Positions 1 to 13,900 of a DNA stretch of 64,000 nucleotides are shown one piece after another (the first letter of the stretch is position 1; each line of letters starts with the position of its first letter). The DNA is taken from assembly GCA_944472135.2 (NCBI GenBank), contig OX235263.1, forward strand, positions 18,777,379-18,841,378, read 5' to 3'. The stretch is from Trichobilharzia regenti. Its lineage: Eukaryota > Platyhelminthes > Trematoda > Strigeidida > Schistosomatidae. Both the position numbers and the translations under genes were made by a program. The notes beneath the pieces were generated by a model. That model was not told the origin of the DNA, did no database searches, and saw only the letters and a program-made list of their open reading frames with translations.

Positions 1-290
1 CTTTGGATTGATGTCGGTTAAAGAACTATTAAAAACCAACCAGGGAGTATTGGACAGCTGTTTCGATCTAGTTTGAGATTTATTGTCAGTATGCATCCAC
101 CGTGGTCAAACGTGAAACAAATCTAATCCTACAAACGAACTCTTGAAAATCAATCTGATGCTGACTGGCTGCGGAATGGGCTGTCTGAGGTTCTAGTGAG
201 AATTTGTGACCAGTAGAGTCAATTCTGTCGGTTATGAAGACAAATACTCGCCGATGCCATTGACCGGTGGTCGTACTGAAAAATCAGGTT
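1..290 (-). repeat. S2 repeat, cut by the window start
   Basis: CCAACCAGGGAGTATTGGAC, CAGCTGTTTCGATCTAG and the GAAGACAAATACTCGCCGAT end are S2 sequence on the minus strand. Confidence 0.65.
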
Positions 291-299
291 GTCTCCAAT

Positions 300-1015
300 C
301 ATCAAATCATTATATGCACTGAAGTCTTTGAAGAGTTCTTCGTTTGACTCGTCTCGCTGAGAGTCTCTCAATCCATGACGAATTCTTTTCCTGTATTGTC
401 TACTCCCATTTTAACATTCATAATATCGCCTATAAGGATTTGGGATCTTATCCATTATTGTTTTGCAGTTGTCTTTAGAAATCTCCCTTCCTCTCTTCTT
501 CTGAGTTGTTTGTAGGCGCGTAGCATTGGATGATTTAAGCTTTCCTACCTTTGGAGTTGAATACTGCTGTCATTATTTTACTGGTGATTAGTTTCCATTT
601 CATTATAGCTTTGGTTGCTATTGGTGACATCATGATAGTCAATCACTGCCTCAGTGTGCTCGCCGTTGTCGTCTGGGTGGCCGGAGTAGATTACTAACTC
701 TCCAGTCGATAATTTGGCTAGTTCACATCCATTCCATCTGCTTTCGCGGACACCCAGTACTTCTAAGCCATATCTTCGCATGTCTTTGGCTACCTGGGCA
801 GCTTTCCCAGTCAGTTCCGTATACTGAACGGGCATTCCAAATCCCCATGCTTATTTTTACTTTCCATGTAAAGAAAACACACTGGCTGATTGGAATCTTG
901 AAGGCTTTCACCAATTCTAGCGAAGAATAAGTTTGTCTTCTATATTTTTCTCGTAGCCCAGATTGATTTTACGTGATAGGGTGGCTAGCCCCATGCTTAA
1001 TTATAACCCTCCCTC
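300..1015 (-). repeat. RTE (SR2-like) endonuclease fragment, degenerate
   Basis: It matches the endonuclease region of the full copies in order (24333-24970), including ESRWNG and the LSTGE.VIYSGHP stretch at 578-835. Several frameshifts and a GG to AA style decay make it a dead relic. Confidence 0.75.
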
Positions 1016-1194
1016 TTTCCGCCGACTTTAGACAGGCCAGTAAACTAGGCAAGACTAGAGTACAACTTAAGTTTCTTCATAATGTTATTTAAAATACATT
1101 CAATGGATGTATACAAATGATAAACAACCTTTTTTTTGGTTAATTTGATCAAATCAGGTATTAATATTATGCTCATACACGTATCTGCCTGCAT

Positions 1195-1655
1195 GTGTGT
1201 CTGTTTTCGACATAGAACTTTGCACCGATGTGTGCAGTTCAAGTCGCCACACTCCCTCCATGTAGCACACAAAGCAACAGAAGAAAGTAGAAGAAATGCA
1301 TAATATAGACAGTAAACAGAGGTGTGAGACAAAGGAATAGTAATATCAAAGAACAAGACAATTTCATTTGAAATCATAAGTTACAAGGAGTGGATGCATC
1401 TTCGCCAGCCATTGAGAACGAGGATTTTGAGCCATATCACCAATTGTTCCCAGCCCATTGGTTTTTACTGTCCCGAGGACCTCGACCAGGAAGTCTACAC
1501 CTTTCTATGTGGCTTAGACTAAGTGTTGTAGATTTCAATGACTGGTTCCATGTTTTGGTTTGACTGCCACTAGCTCTTTTCCAGACTGACCCTATATCAG
1601 CTAACATTGCCCATTGTCGAGGAAGGCGATGATTAGGCATATGGGAGATAGAACA
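1195..1655 (-). repeat. Family B 3' fragment
   Basis: It carries the C-terminal NHRLPRQWAMLADIGS stretch (1437-1640), the 3' UTR and the CTGTCTG tail side at 1195. It is 5'-truncated, as expected for target-primed insertion. Confidence 0.75.
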
Positions 1656-1796
1656 TCTATGTGTGCATTGTATGTTTAACTGGGAAACATATTCAGATTG
1701 GTAAGATTATTCTATTTCACATGAGATTGAGTCAGTTGATTGAGTTATTTTCTGTAATACTCTATTCATAACCTTTTCCCTTTTTTATGCACAAAG

Positions 1797-1949
1797 ATTC
1801 CATAGACGAGAAGACGACACCATTGCCATCCTCACCATTATCCACTATGATGGAGAATTCCTTATTTATTAGCCTTTTTTACAATCAATCCAATATTTCA
1901 CCTAATATTTCGCAGTCTTGTGAAGTAGACAGCGAATCAGTAGCCGTTG
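1797..1949 (+). CDS. RALGAPA: Probable RALGAPA exon (linker region)
   Basis: An open stretch of 153 nt follows a pyrimidine-rich acceptor ending in CAAAG and ends at a GTGAGC donor. It starts with 2 nt of a split codon and leaves 1 nt, which fits the 2-nt start of the next exon at 3289. The peptide is Ser/Pro/Asn-rich, consistent with the low-complexity linker that precedes the conserved part of RALGAPA proteins. It has no recognisable domain, so the call rests on splice sites, phase and position. The exon before it is not in the window or was not recognised. Confidence 0.5.
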
Positions 1950-4900
1950 GTGAGCAACACAACACAATATTATAATGCTTGTGTATGGGGGTAGAACACT
2001 TGATTGATGTTGATTGTTTTCTTCAATTAAAATGAAAACCGCCTGAAGATTAATCACACTTGATTATTTATTAATTCTCCTTTTTAATTCTTTGTGTTAT
2101 GCCCCCACCCCACTATCAGTTGTTCACGAATTATTCATGATTGATTTAAATGTGTGCAATGCGCTCAAATTCAATAGCCAAAATTCTTAGGAATTCTGAT
2201 TACTTTTTAAACCGTTCAATTATTTAATCTCTATCAACTATGAATCGTTGTTGTTGTTGTTATACTGTGATTTATTGTATTTTTAAAAAATTATCATCGT
2301 CATTTTGATTTAGTTGTGTCCTCTCTGAGTAAACACAGATAAAACAAAAGGGATGACGATTCCTGGACAAAAACGACAGACAACATTCAGCCAGCATAAA
2401 TGGGAGGAACCTGAAAGAAACAACCTCCTTTACCTACCCACTTACCTGGGAAGCATCGTTTCAACTACAGGCACCAGGAACTGACGAGGATATCAAAGCA
2501 GCAAGGATCGGGAGAGCAAGACAAGCTTTCATTACTCTTAAGTCTGTGTGGAGGTCAACAGCACTCCTCAGCATCAAAAATAAGATCCGGATTTTCAACT
2601 CCAATGTGAAGTCAGTCAATGCTACTCACTATACGGATCAGAGACTTAGCGTGTCATAAAGTGCACCTCAAACAAACTACAGACCTTCATCAATAGCTGT
2701 CTTCGCTCAATACCACTCAAGATCAGATGACCAGAATAGATCAGCAACAGGAATCTCAAGCAGTGAGAGAACCAACCATGAACCGATTGTGCAACAAATA
2801 GACAGGGAGAAATGGAGATGGATTGGCTGCCATACTTTGAAGAAACCATCAAGTGACATCACTAGACAAGCCATCGCTCGAGTGGAACCCGAAAGGGAAG
2901 CGGCGAGTTGGTCGTCAGTGCAAGGGTGACTTGGAGGACGTGATGTGAAGAGGAGATGAAAGCATGTGGGCAGACTTGGAGCCAGGTGAAAACTCTAGCA
3001 GGGAACCGAACTCAATGGAGACGTGCAGCTGAAGCCCTATGTTCCTCTAGGAATTAAAGGAAATAGTAATAATAATAATCTCTGAGCTGGCTGATTTAAT
3101 CGCGAAGCTTTCGTTGTCCGCCTAGACCAACATCTTCAGTGTGGCTTTTGGTTTGTATGATTCATACGAAAGCTTTGGAGTTAAATCAACCAGTTCAGAT
3201 AGAACAAAAAAGTCAAATCCAAATTATCCACCTGAGCTACAAACTTCCTTCATTATATTGTTATTATTATTATTGTTTGTGATTACAGGTTCTAATGTAA
3301 CAAATCGAGCACGTCCAAAATCTCTAACTGAAGCAGTCTTGAATTATACCGGTTCCACTAGTGCATTATCTCCCCCACCTGTGCCTTTCCCAAGTGCATT
3401 ATCTGTGCTAAGTGTACATGAAAATTTATTAGATGATAATTTGGTAGTGGTAATGCCACCAAATTCTGTTGATAGTGCTGTTGGTGTTGGTGGCGGTATT
3501 GTTACAGAACCAGAGGATGGTGATCATTCAGAAATAAGAAACCAAAGCAGAAGAAGAAGAAGAATTAGCCATAGTGGTAGTAGAAGTAGTAGTAGAAGGA
3601 ATTCACAAGAAATTTCTGAAAAGCTATTACTTATCGTGAAATAAAACCGCTAAAAGCTAATCCATACATTGAAAAATGGACTTTTGAAATGTATATCATA
3701 ATGAAAATACTGGAGAGGCAAAAGTAAACACTGCTTCACAGTTGAATGATCCACTTGAAGAAGATGAATCTATTTCACTTGGTTTAAATGATGATTTAGT
3801 CGACAATGAAGAGGTGGAAGCGGAGGCAGAGGAGTCAACAGCAAAGTTAAATGGGAATTATGCTATCATGTGTCATGTGATCCACGACCACATTCTCATC
3901 TGATGTTGTCAGCTGAATGTGAAGAATCGATTCCTTATGCGAAGGATAAGGTTTCAACATTGGTTAAAGGCAAACAAAAGTCATCAGTGAGGCGGGCAAC
4001 AAGTGAAATTACACTACAATTTAAGGTAGGTATTGTGTTTGGTGTAATAGTATAATGTGATAGTAATCGCTTTATTCCAAGCAATAATTTCTCATACAAT
4101 ATGGAATTTTCAGCGTTTTTACATATTGTAACAATTTAGCTCCTTATACATATATATTTTTATAAATACACAATATACTGAAAATAATAAAGCCACAGTA
4201 ATTGAATGTTAGTGGAACGTAATGGATAATAGATAATATATGTTTCATTTGTTGGTTTACGGGGATTTGATTGGTTACAGGATCGATCACTGGATGAAAT
4301 CAGATAGAGAACCATTGGGAAACCAGCAGGGAGTACTGGAAAACTGCTTTGTTCTAGTTTGGGACTTTTCATCGGTACGCATCCACTGGGATTGAAGCCC
4401 ACCAAGTCAGGCAAGAGGATAGTTAATCGCCCGTGTCATTGGCTAGCGGATGCACTAATTACATACCACGAATTGACAGAAGTTGAGATTTATGGACCAT
4501 TGGGCCGGGTGCCAGTGGTTGAAGGGTCTATGTACTCGCCTTACAGCCGGGAGGTCCTGGGTTTGTACTGATGAAGAGTCCTGAAGTAGGACTAAACACA
4601 CCTGCCTAGTACTATCTGCTGGTTTCCCAGTGGTTCTTCACTTGATTTCATCCCGTGATCAATCCTGTAACCAATTGAATCCCTGTGAACCATCACTTGA
4701 TAAGTGGTTTACGCAATAACAACTCTGGTTACCATTGATGTAGAAATTAAAAGCCGGGTTTATAAGGCTCTTTTCTGACATTTGTCTCTTCCTTCACACA
4801 ACCCCTAAACCCAAATTTTGTTGGGTTAAATTTTTATATTTTGTTGTACGAGCATTAATTCTTTTGAAACTTCTTTGGGTGTCGTTCTCCGGATGGGATA

Positions 4901-7900
4901 CAAAGGCAAAGTTGCAAATAAATAGAATTATTCGGTAACAGACAAGATGAATTTAGCCAATCGCTTGCAGGAATTAAAATAACTATTGAGAGCAATGTCA
5001 ATTAATTGAGTTAAAGACGCACCAGCAGTCCTACTACATTTTTCTGTAATATACATAATATGAAAGTCTTTTTTGAGAAGCCCAGGGAAGAAGAATTGGG
5101 CAGAGTAATATGAATTATAAGAGATGTTGAGTTATACCAACAGAAATTATCAACTTCTTTATGCAGTGAGTCAAACAATTTACTCCTATCAAAGTGCCGT
5201 CCATATTACAGGAATCATGCGACTGAATTCATCCACGGACGCCAGTCTTGTTCACATCTGAAACTAAATTCAACAATATGACATTTAGATGGATTCAGTT
5301 TAAGACCATTTAGGTGAGACCATTTGTTAATTTCTGACAAGAATCTGTTCATCATATCGGAATAATCCAATGCGGAAACGATTTGGACAGAAATTGTCAC
5401 ATCATCAGCATATTTAATGAAATTAGCTGTGGAAGAATACTGTAGGTCGCATGCTAAAAGAAAGAAAGAAGAAAGAAATGGAGAAGGTACATCACCCTGA
5501 GGCACATACCAGCTTCTGTCAGTGAAGTAATCGAGCATGCTTCTCATTAAAAAAAACAGCATGTTATTACATAACTTCATCCATCCTTATAAAAGTCACC
5601 TGTATTTCAATCACTTTTATTGTTGTGCTTATATTATGGTTCTAGGTATTCGTGCATGACATCGTTTCACAGTAGTTGTGCATAAGAAGTTAACGTTATT
5701 TTTATGATCACAACGTGGATTTTCGCCTGTACACTGGGGTTCTAACCACTGTGCGTTGATGGCATAGGACTCTCGCCGACCATGCACATGGTCCGAGGTT
5801 CGATCCCCCCACTGAAACACACCAGATATCAACGGTTGACCTGCGAAATTCGGACTACCGATATCGCATACTGAAAATTCCATTCTTGTACCAAAAATAC
5901 GGCGTGGAATTAAGCTGTCATCAAAAGTAAATAAATAAATAACCAGTTTGTTTGATTGTGGAAATTACTTATTCATGTTTTATCATGAGTTCACAAACCT
6001 GTAAAACTAATAATAATTTCTGCCTCACTGTTTGAGCGACAGTGAGCTTGCCACTAAATCTGACGGCTTGATTCTGCATGTTCTTACGAATAGTACTCCC
6101 CTGAAAGAGATCCTGAAGTAGGTCAAAAACCGTGTTTGCTAGATTTCTATTTTTTGTTGTGTTTAGTTGATGTGAGTCTGTCGCTTATAAAAAGGGAATC
6201 GATTAAGTGTCTTTTATGTTTTCTTCACTTAGGCTAACCAACGTGCTCCGCGGGTTAAAGAGTCGAAGTTTGATCCGACATTTAGCTCTTTTACCAGAGA
6301 TGGATATCAACGTCGATTGCATTCTGAAGTACCTCAACACCATCATTTATCTGATTCTTTTGATATGCTGACAACTGGTACTCTTGCAGGTAGATACTCA
6401 CAACCGGCAGATTTCACTACACCGAATAGCTATAAACATCAGAGATACTTTGAAAAGACTTCAGATACCCATCATCATCATCATCATCGTGATCATCATT
6501 CTGGTTCTAGAACGTCGACGGCAGTTAGTTGTGCTGAAGACGATTCTCTTTCTTTAAGTCAAAATGGTATACATACAAGTAGTTGTGCATCGGGTGAAGA
6601 AGTTCTTCATGAATCTGTAAAGGTAATAAAATTTGATGATTCTTTTATTATACAAATTTTCAGAGCTTCGTAATTTTGCAGCAATTTTTCCCAGATTAGT
6701 TAACTACAGTTAAAAAAGGATCATAAGTCCAGTTTTTGTCTCGTCCGTATATCTTAAAATTTTTAATCTGAACGCTGTTTTAATCTGTCTGTCTGGCTGC
6801 TTTCGACATAGAACTTTGCACTTATGTGCGACAGTTCAAGTCGTCACACTCCCTCCATGTAGCACACAAAGCAACAGAAGAAAGTAGAAAAAATGCATAA
6901 TAGAGACAGTAAACAGAGGTGTGAGACAAAGGAATAGTAATATCGAAGAACAAGACAATTTCATTTGAAATCATAAGTCACAAGGAGTGGATGCATCTTC
7001 GCCAGCCATTGAGACGACGATTTATAGCCATATCACCAATTGTTCCCAGCCTTCATTGGTTTTTACCTTCCCGAGGACCCCAACCAGTCAGGAAGTCTAC
7101 ACCTCCCTACTTGGCTGGCTGGCTTAAACTAATTGTTGTGGATTTCATTGACTGGTAAAGCCATGTTTTGGTTTGACCGCCACTAGCTTTTTCCCAGCCT
7201 GACCGTATTTCAGCTAACATTGCCCATTGTCGAGGAAGGCGATGACTAGGCATGCGTAACACATGTCCTAACCATCTCAGTCTATGTAACTTCATAACCT
7301 CCTTACCTAGCACTCGACGCCTAACCTCAATATTGCTCACCTTATTTTACCACTTCAGACGGGAGGTAGAACGCAGGCACCTGTGATCAAAGACAGCTAG
7401 TCTTCTCATGTCTTCCACCCTCAGTGGCCAGGTCTCGCTCACAGCCATAAAGGAGGACGGAGCGGACTGATGAGCAGTACACCCGCCCTTTGGTCGATAG
7501 CCAGGCGGATATCACGTCTAAGCCAGAGATGGCGTAATTTGGCAAATGTGAAACAAGCCCCCTGTATCCGTGCTGAGATTTCGTCAGAGATCAACCCTTT
7601 GGCGTTGGCTGATGGTACTTCCCAAATAAGTGAAGCGGTCAACGTGCTCTACCACTTCACTCCCTATTTCTAAACTAGGAGTCGGTGTAGTCCAGTCCTG
7701 TAACATCATCTTGCATTTGGCGGGAGCGAATCACATGCCAAACATTCGTAGATTGCAGCTCAAGGTTTTAATATGTTTATATTTGATCCGTTCTTGGGAG
7801 AAAGTAAAAACCACCTAATTGGAGCGAGTGACTTTTATTTTTCAGAAGTGTGGGGTAAAAATCAGAGGACTAAGTCAAGCAAAAATGGTGATCGACGACG

Positions 7901-10900
7901 TAGTATTTTATACATTTTAACTTATCAGGGTAAAGTCGGTAGGATATTCAGACAACATGCGTCTAGTTTTTGCGAAAGTTCAGGTATGAGAGACGATATA
8001 CCATCGGTATCGGCGTTAGAATGCAATTTTAAAAAATTCAGAGTTAGCTTGAGGATGTCAAACTGTGTCTCGAGGAAGAGGTGCGAATACAGAAATTTAA
8101 GGGCCTTATATTTATAAATATCAGTGCCTTGTAACATCTAGAATCTTAGTCATATGATTATTATAAGATATGAAAGTTTGAAGGTGTGAATGTCTTACCA
8201 TCCCGAGGATCACAACCAGTCAGGAAGTCCACACCTCCCTACGTGGTTAGTTGCCTTAAACTAACTCTTATGGATTTCACCGATAGATGAAGCCATGATT
8301 TGGTTTGACCACCATGTGCTAGCTCTTTTCCAACCTGATGATCTTATGTCAGTGGCCAACATTGTCCATTGTCGAGGAAGGCAGGCTATGGCTAGCCTAG
8401 GCTTGGTTAACGCATATTCTGAACAACTCAATCAATACAGACGCTTTACAACCTCAATATTCCACACCCTATTATAACACGGGAGATAGAACTCAGGTAC
8501 TTATGACCAAAAATAGCTAGTCTTTTTTCATGTCTTCCACTTGGTGGGAATATAGATTACAACAGGGTTTAGAAACAAAATTGCACATGATCTAAAAACA
8601 GTTGCGCCATCTGTCTGTCTGTTTTCGACATAGAACTTTGCACTTATGTGCGACAGTTCAAGTCGCCACACTCCCTCCATGTAACACACAAAGCAAGAGA
8701 AGAAAGTAGAAGAAATGCATATTAGAGACAGTAAACAGTTGTGTAATACGTAGAGGTAGTTTTGTAAGAAAGACGTGTGACCAGGATGAGCATGGAAACA
8801 AATTGAAATAATTGATTTTGTAACTGAATTTGGAAAAAACAACAAACGGAAATGAAGGAGTCAAATCAAACCAGATCTTATGGTAAATGTAGTGGTTGGA
8901 CTGGTTTCTTTTGAACCCATAGCTCCGGCTTTTTGATACATATTGTGAAATAGAAAATATACTGCCTTTGGTCGATTTTTGTTCACTTTTTTAGATGACT
9001 GTGAATTGTGACTAAGTTGAAATTCTTTGGCAGGTATTCAATAATGACGCTTCTGATTGAACCAGTGCCGCTTCTTCTTTGCACCCATGGAGGTTGAATT
9101 GTTATGTGCCTGTCGTTACTTGTTATAACCGAGTGGGCTTATTACGCAGTGTACAACTCACTTGATATTATAGATATGCCTATTCACCCTTAGTACCTTC
9201 AGCTTTACTAAGCTATGCAAATATGAAAAGACAAAGACTGGCCTGTGACTACTGTTAGGGTACAACTTTATTAGGCGGAAACGCACTATATTTATGTATT
9301 TCTAACCACAATAAAATTTGGCCATTTCAGTGGAAAATACGTTGTTGTAATTGGTTAACAACTCTGCTAGGTCCGCGAAAAATACATATTGGGATTGGTC
9401 ACAGGATTTCATCATGAGCTGACACCAGTTAGAGAACTAGGTGCAGCAGGTATAGTGTGAGGACAAATACTCGCCGAAGACATTGGCTGGCGGTCGCGCT
9501 ACGTCGTGAATTGTCAGAAAGTTAGGATGGGCCATCGGATCGGGTCCCAATGACTTAATGGTCTGCGAGCTCGCTAGCCTTGTAACCAGAAGGTCCTGGG
9601 TTCGAACCCTGGCAGTGGGTGCGTACTGATGAAGAGTCCCAAAATATGCTGACGAAACAGCTGTCCAGTACTCCCAGGTGTTTTCCAATGGTTCTCTAAC
9701 TAGTTTCAGCTCATGATGAAATCCTGTAGCCATCAAGTAATGTCTTCCCTTTCGTGTTCTTTTCTCTGTAGTGTAGATCAGCACTTAGAGCTAAATACTT
9801 AAATATTTTTCATCTAATAGTGAGCAGTCCGTATACCTTATCCATTCTAACAAGAGTATCCCTTTCACCTTTAGTAATCTAGTTGTAAAGTCGTTAAATT
9901 CAACACTTTAAATCATGCCTGATCCTCAGGGTATTATGATTAGTCCTCCTACATTAACTGTGGCTCAAAGCCCCTTGTACATGAGAAATCTTTACCAGGT
10001 AACAACAACTCCAACACTGAATCAAACTGGTTAATATCTATGAAGGATTGAATCTCACGAAGTAGTTACATTATTATATCTGTAATTTCAACTCATTTAT
10101 TGTATTTTTAAATGTCATTGAAAGCTTCATATGAATTATTTCCTTCAAAGTGTTTCACTTAAATCTAAATCATGCCTATCCCGTTCCCTCTTACTACTGG
10201 GTCTTACTACTGGCTAAACGAGGTTTAGGAATACATCGGCTGGTAATCGCACCTTAGACAATGTGTGGAGTTGGTTGGCGAATAGTCTAACACTGGACCA
10301 CCACCGACGCAGTCGTTGTTTTATTCAGATTAAAAATGTTTGTCAAGTGTCCTACATAAAATAAAACTTTGTTAATATTTCAGTATTTCACTTGTCCGTC
10401 ACTATCGATGTGTATGTGTGTGTGTACATTTCTGTCTTTACCGCCTTTCCCCCACTTTTGTTTTTCTAGTTCGATATTGATTCTCCTAAGGGTGGTTTCG
10501 TAGCAGATTTCTTCAATGAAAATCGTGATTTACATCCTTCAGGTAAGTAAATATAATGTATATTTAACTGTTATTATTACTGTTATTATTCCCTTGGATT
10601 CCGAGTGGAACGTAGGTGCTTCATCTCCATTTCTCCTGTTCTTTGTAGTCCTCTTTAGTTGGGCCTCACGATTGCTTATAAGCATCTCTCATCTTCTCAC
10701 ACAATATTCTCTATGTCACTTTCAGACGCGCTCGCCTGGTTGTTTCCCATTTGAGTTCCAATGTGTAACAATGGCATGGCACGCAATATCACGCAATCAA
10801 CAGTCTCTTAGTGTGTATCGAATCCATCTCCATTTTTTTCTGAATGTGTGATGGATGGGCTTTGTTTTCTTGGTGGCTATTTTCCTGGGCGTCGTCCTTG

Positions 10901-13900
10901 CTGCTAATGCTTCCTGGTCGGCTATCTGATCTTCATTATGCAATCAGCGAAGGCAGTTTTTGATGAAAGTCTGAAGTCTTTTGGGAATGCTTTGGGGGTA
11001 ACGTGTGTTTGTCAGACACACTGACTGACTTTACATGGATATTGAAAATCTTAAATTTTTGTTCTTTATGCCGTATGCAGCAGATTTACAAACTGTCATT
11101 TGTTATATAGTTCGTGTATACATAATAATTTAATATTACCCATTGTAGCATTAAGAACAGAATATATTCGGCGAAGAGACTCTTTCCTACAACGAATTTA
11201 TTATCAAGCTGTACAATCGCATATATATATATATATATATATATCGTTTTCTTTAAGAAATTATATCAGGTGAGGGAATTAGATGAAACGTGTGAACACA
11301 TGAGATAATAATAATAGTAGTATTAAATGCAATTAAAATACTTGTGATTATAATCATAGTGAAATGTCAAGTAGTAAAACAATTAATGTCATTATATACA
11401 ATAATACATAAGGTGTATAGATGTTGGAGTGGGGTGCATAATTATAGGATTAGTAGGCGAATATAAAATGTTACATAACACTGTGTAAAATTTGATAAGA
11501 TAGAATTCAGTATTGTTAAAATAAAAAATTAAAATTTAGGATTTAGAATGACAAGTGGGATAAGCGGAAACAAGGAGAACAGTAATAATAATAATATTCG
11601 TACTAATAAGGAAAAGTACATGGAATAACTAAATAAAGAAAATACATAAATAAATAAATGTCTATCCCTCTACGACCAAGGTAGAAGTAGGGATTGTACA
11701 TACGTCTTTTGTACACAAAGGTCTGGCTTAAAGTCATGAATTACCAAGGCCTCTACTGTCGTTAGGGTTTATAACGAAGAAAACGCGGTTAGAAAGTTAG
11801 CATGAACTCGGTAGATGATCTTAAAATCATGGATAGGAGTCGATCAGGTGCTCTAAAATAGGGCTTCTCACACACTTCCTTTATTCCTTGTAAAACCATG
11901 CTTCTGGAATATGTTCTCGTATCCATGTGGAAAGCGTCCTCTGGCTACGGCCAATACACCTTGCTCCACAAGAGCAGGTGAACTGATAGATGCACATGAA
12001 GGCGGTCAGATGGGAGAGGTTATCTTCTACAGAGATGGAGAACAGCTTACGCGGCTGGTAAACGTCGTTCGTTAGTTTGCTGCATAGAACGTCGTACTGA
12101 CTGCTTTAAAAAGACGGTTTTTGAGCATATCTGAAGCTTGATCATCTTCAATTGGTCTGAGACCGAGTACTTCGGTCCAATCAATCGACGGGAAAATCTC
12201 AAATTCAATAAAATTAATATGACCCGTTGCACAAGAGGTGGCTCTCGTAGCCCAAGTGGTCTAGTGGATAACGCTTTGGCGTTTGAAACTATGGGTGCTG
12301 GGTTCGAGCCTCGGTGGAAACATCATCACTCACTAAGAAATGCAGATACATCCAGCTGGGAGACGAGTTCTAAATAGGACGAAATGCGCATCCTGGATTC
12401 CACTGCTAGTCACCATCGACCAATTAAATACTAACTAAATGCCCAGACATCGTCGAAGCATCTGCACAAGAAGCCGACATGTCAACCTGAAACCGAGCAC
12501 TTCGGTCCAATCAATCGACGGGAAAATCTCAAATTCAATAAAAATTGATCATCTTCAGTTGATCGACTTCTGTCACTCTGCCAACCCTGACCATAATTTT
12601 AAGATCATCTACCGAGTTCATGCTAACTTTCTAACCGCGTTTTCTTCGTTATAAACCCCTAACGACAGTAGAGGCCTTGGTAATTCATGACTTTAAGCCA
12701 GACCTTTGTGTACAAAAGACGTATGTACAATCCCTACTTCTACCTTGGTCGTAGAGGGATAGACATTTATTTATTTATGTATTTTCTTTATTTAGTTATT
12801 CCATGTACTTTTCCTTATTAGTACGAATATTATTATTATTTTATATTCGCCTACTAATCCTATAATTATGCACCCCACTCCAACATCTATACACCTTATG
12901 TATTATTGTATATAATGACATTAATTGTTTTACTACTTGACATTTCACTATGATTATAATCACAAGTATGTTAATTGCATTTAATACTACTATTATTATT
13001 ATCTCATGTGTTCACACGTTTCATCTAATTCCCTCATCAGGTATGAATAATAACTTGTTGTCCAGTGACGCAGTATAAAAAATTGCCTTAAGCCCTAATT
13101 CTAATAATCATTCTCTTCTCAAGTACTCAGTATGTCATGATTCCTCATGGCATATCGTCAAAGGATGCGCTAAATAACTAAAGCCGTAGCACTGTTATTT
13201 GTTGATATCTCGTTGATAGATTCGACTAAAGTGGTGGTTCCGTCTCTGTTAATGTGTCGTCTCCTAGTACTACCGTTTTGAAAATAATTGGGGATTAAGT
13301 GATTTGGCGATTGGCAACTAGCAGTTGAATCAAGGATGTGCAGCATTTCGTTCTATTTTGAACTGGATGTACTTGCATTCCCCAGTGGAATGATGGTGTT
13401 CCCAAAGAGACTCGAACCTGATACCCGCGTTTATAGATGCCTAAACGGTATTCACTAGAATAGAACACTTGGACCATGAGGACTACCTTTTGCGAGTTCC
13501 AGTCTCAGTGGAAACACCTCCACTCACCGGAAAATGTAGGTTAATTCAGCTAAGATATCCCAAACAAACAAATTCTCATCCTTGATTCGACTGCTATCCA
13601 CCATCTATCGAATTACCTCAAGTGTGGTTAAGATATAAGTCGAATTCGTCCTTTTCTATTCCTTTGGAAATCAAATCATAAAACTGTATGCCACTAGTCG
13701 ATGGAGATGAGTAGTTTGTATAGCACTCATCACATCAATCAGTAGTAGTGCTTGCTAGCCAACCAAACCGAAGTTATCTAAACACCCTTTGGCTGCCATT
13801 CCCTTCTTTTTGGGTCGTATTCATCATCAACGGTGTTACATGGTTTGGCTCTAGGAGAGAGAGAGATGAATCACTTCAAACCACTCGATTTCAGGTTAAC

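Noticed and set aside
4359..4571. Open frame of 70 codons
   Set aside because: It lies within the inverted S2 repeat pair and is not conserved between S2 copies.
7846..7929. Possible exon between TTTTTCAG and GTAAAG
   Set aside because: The only open frame needs a 2-nt/1-nt phase pattern that does not fit the phase-0 neighbours at 6622 and 9930/10470, and the peptide is unremarkable.
11221..11244. CRISPR-like or satellite array
   Set aside because: Plain (TA)n microsatellite; no repeat-spacer structure anywhere in the window.
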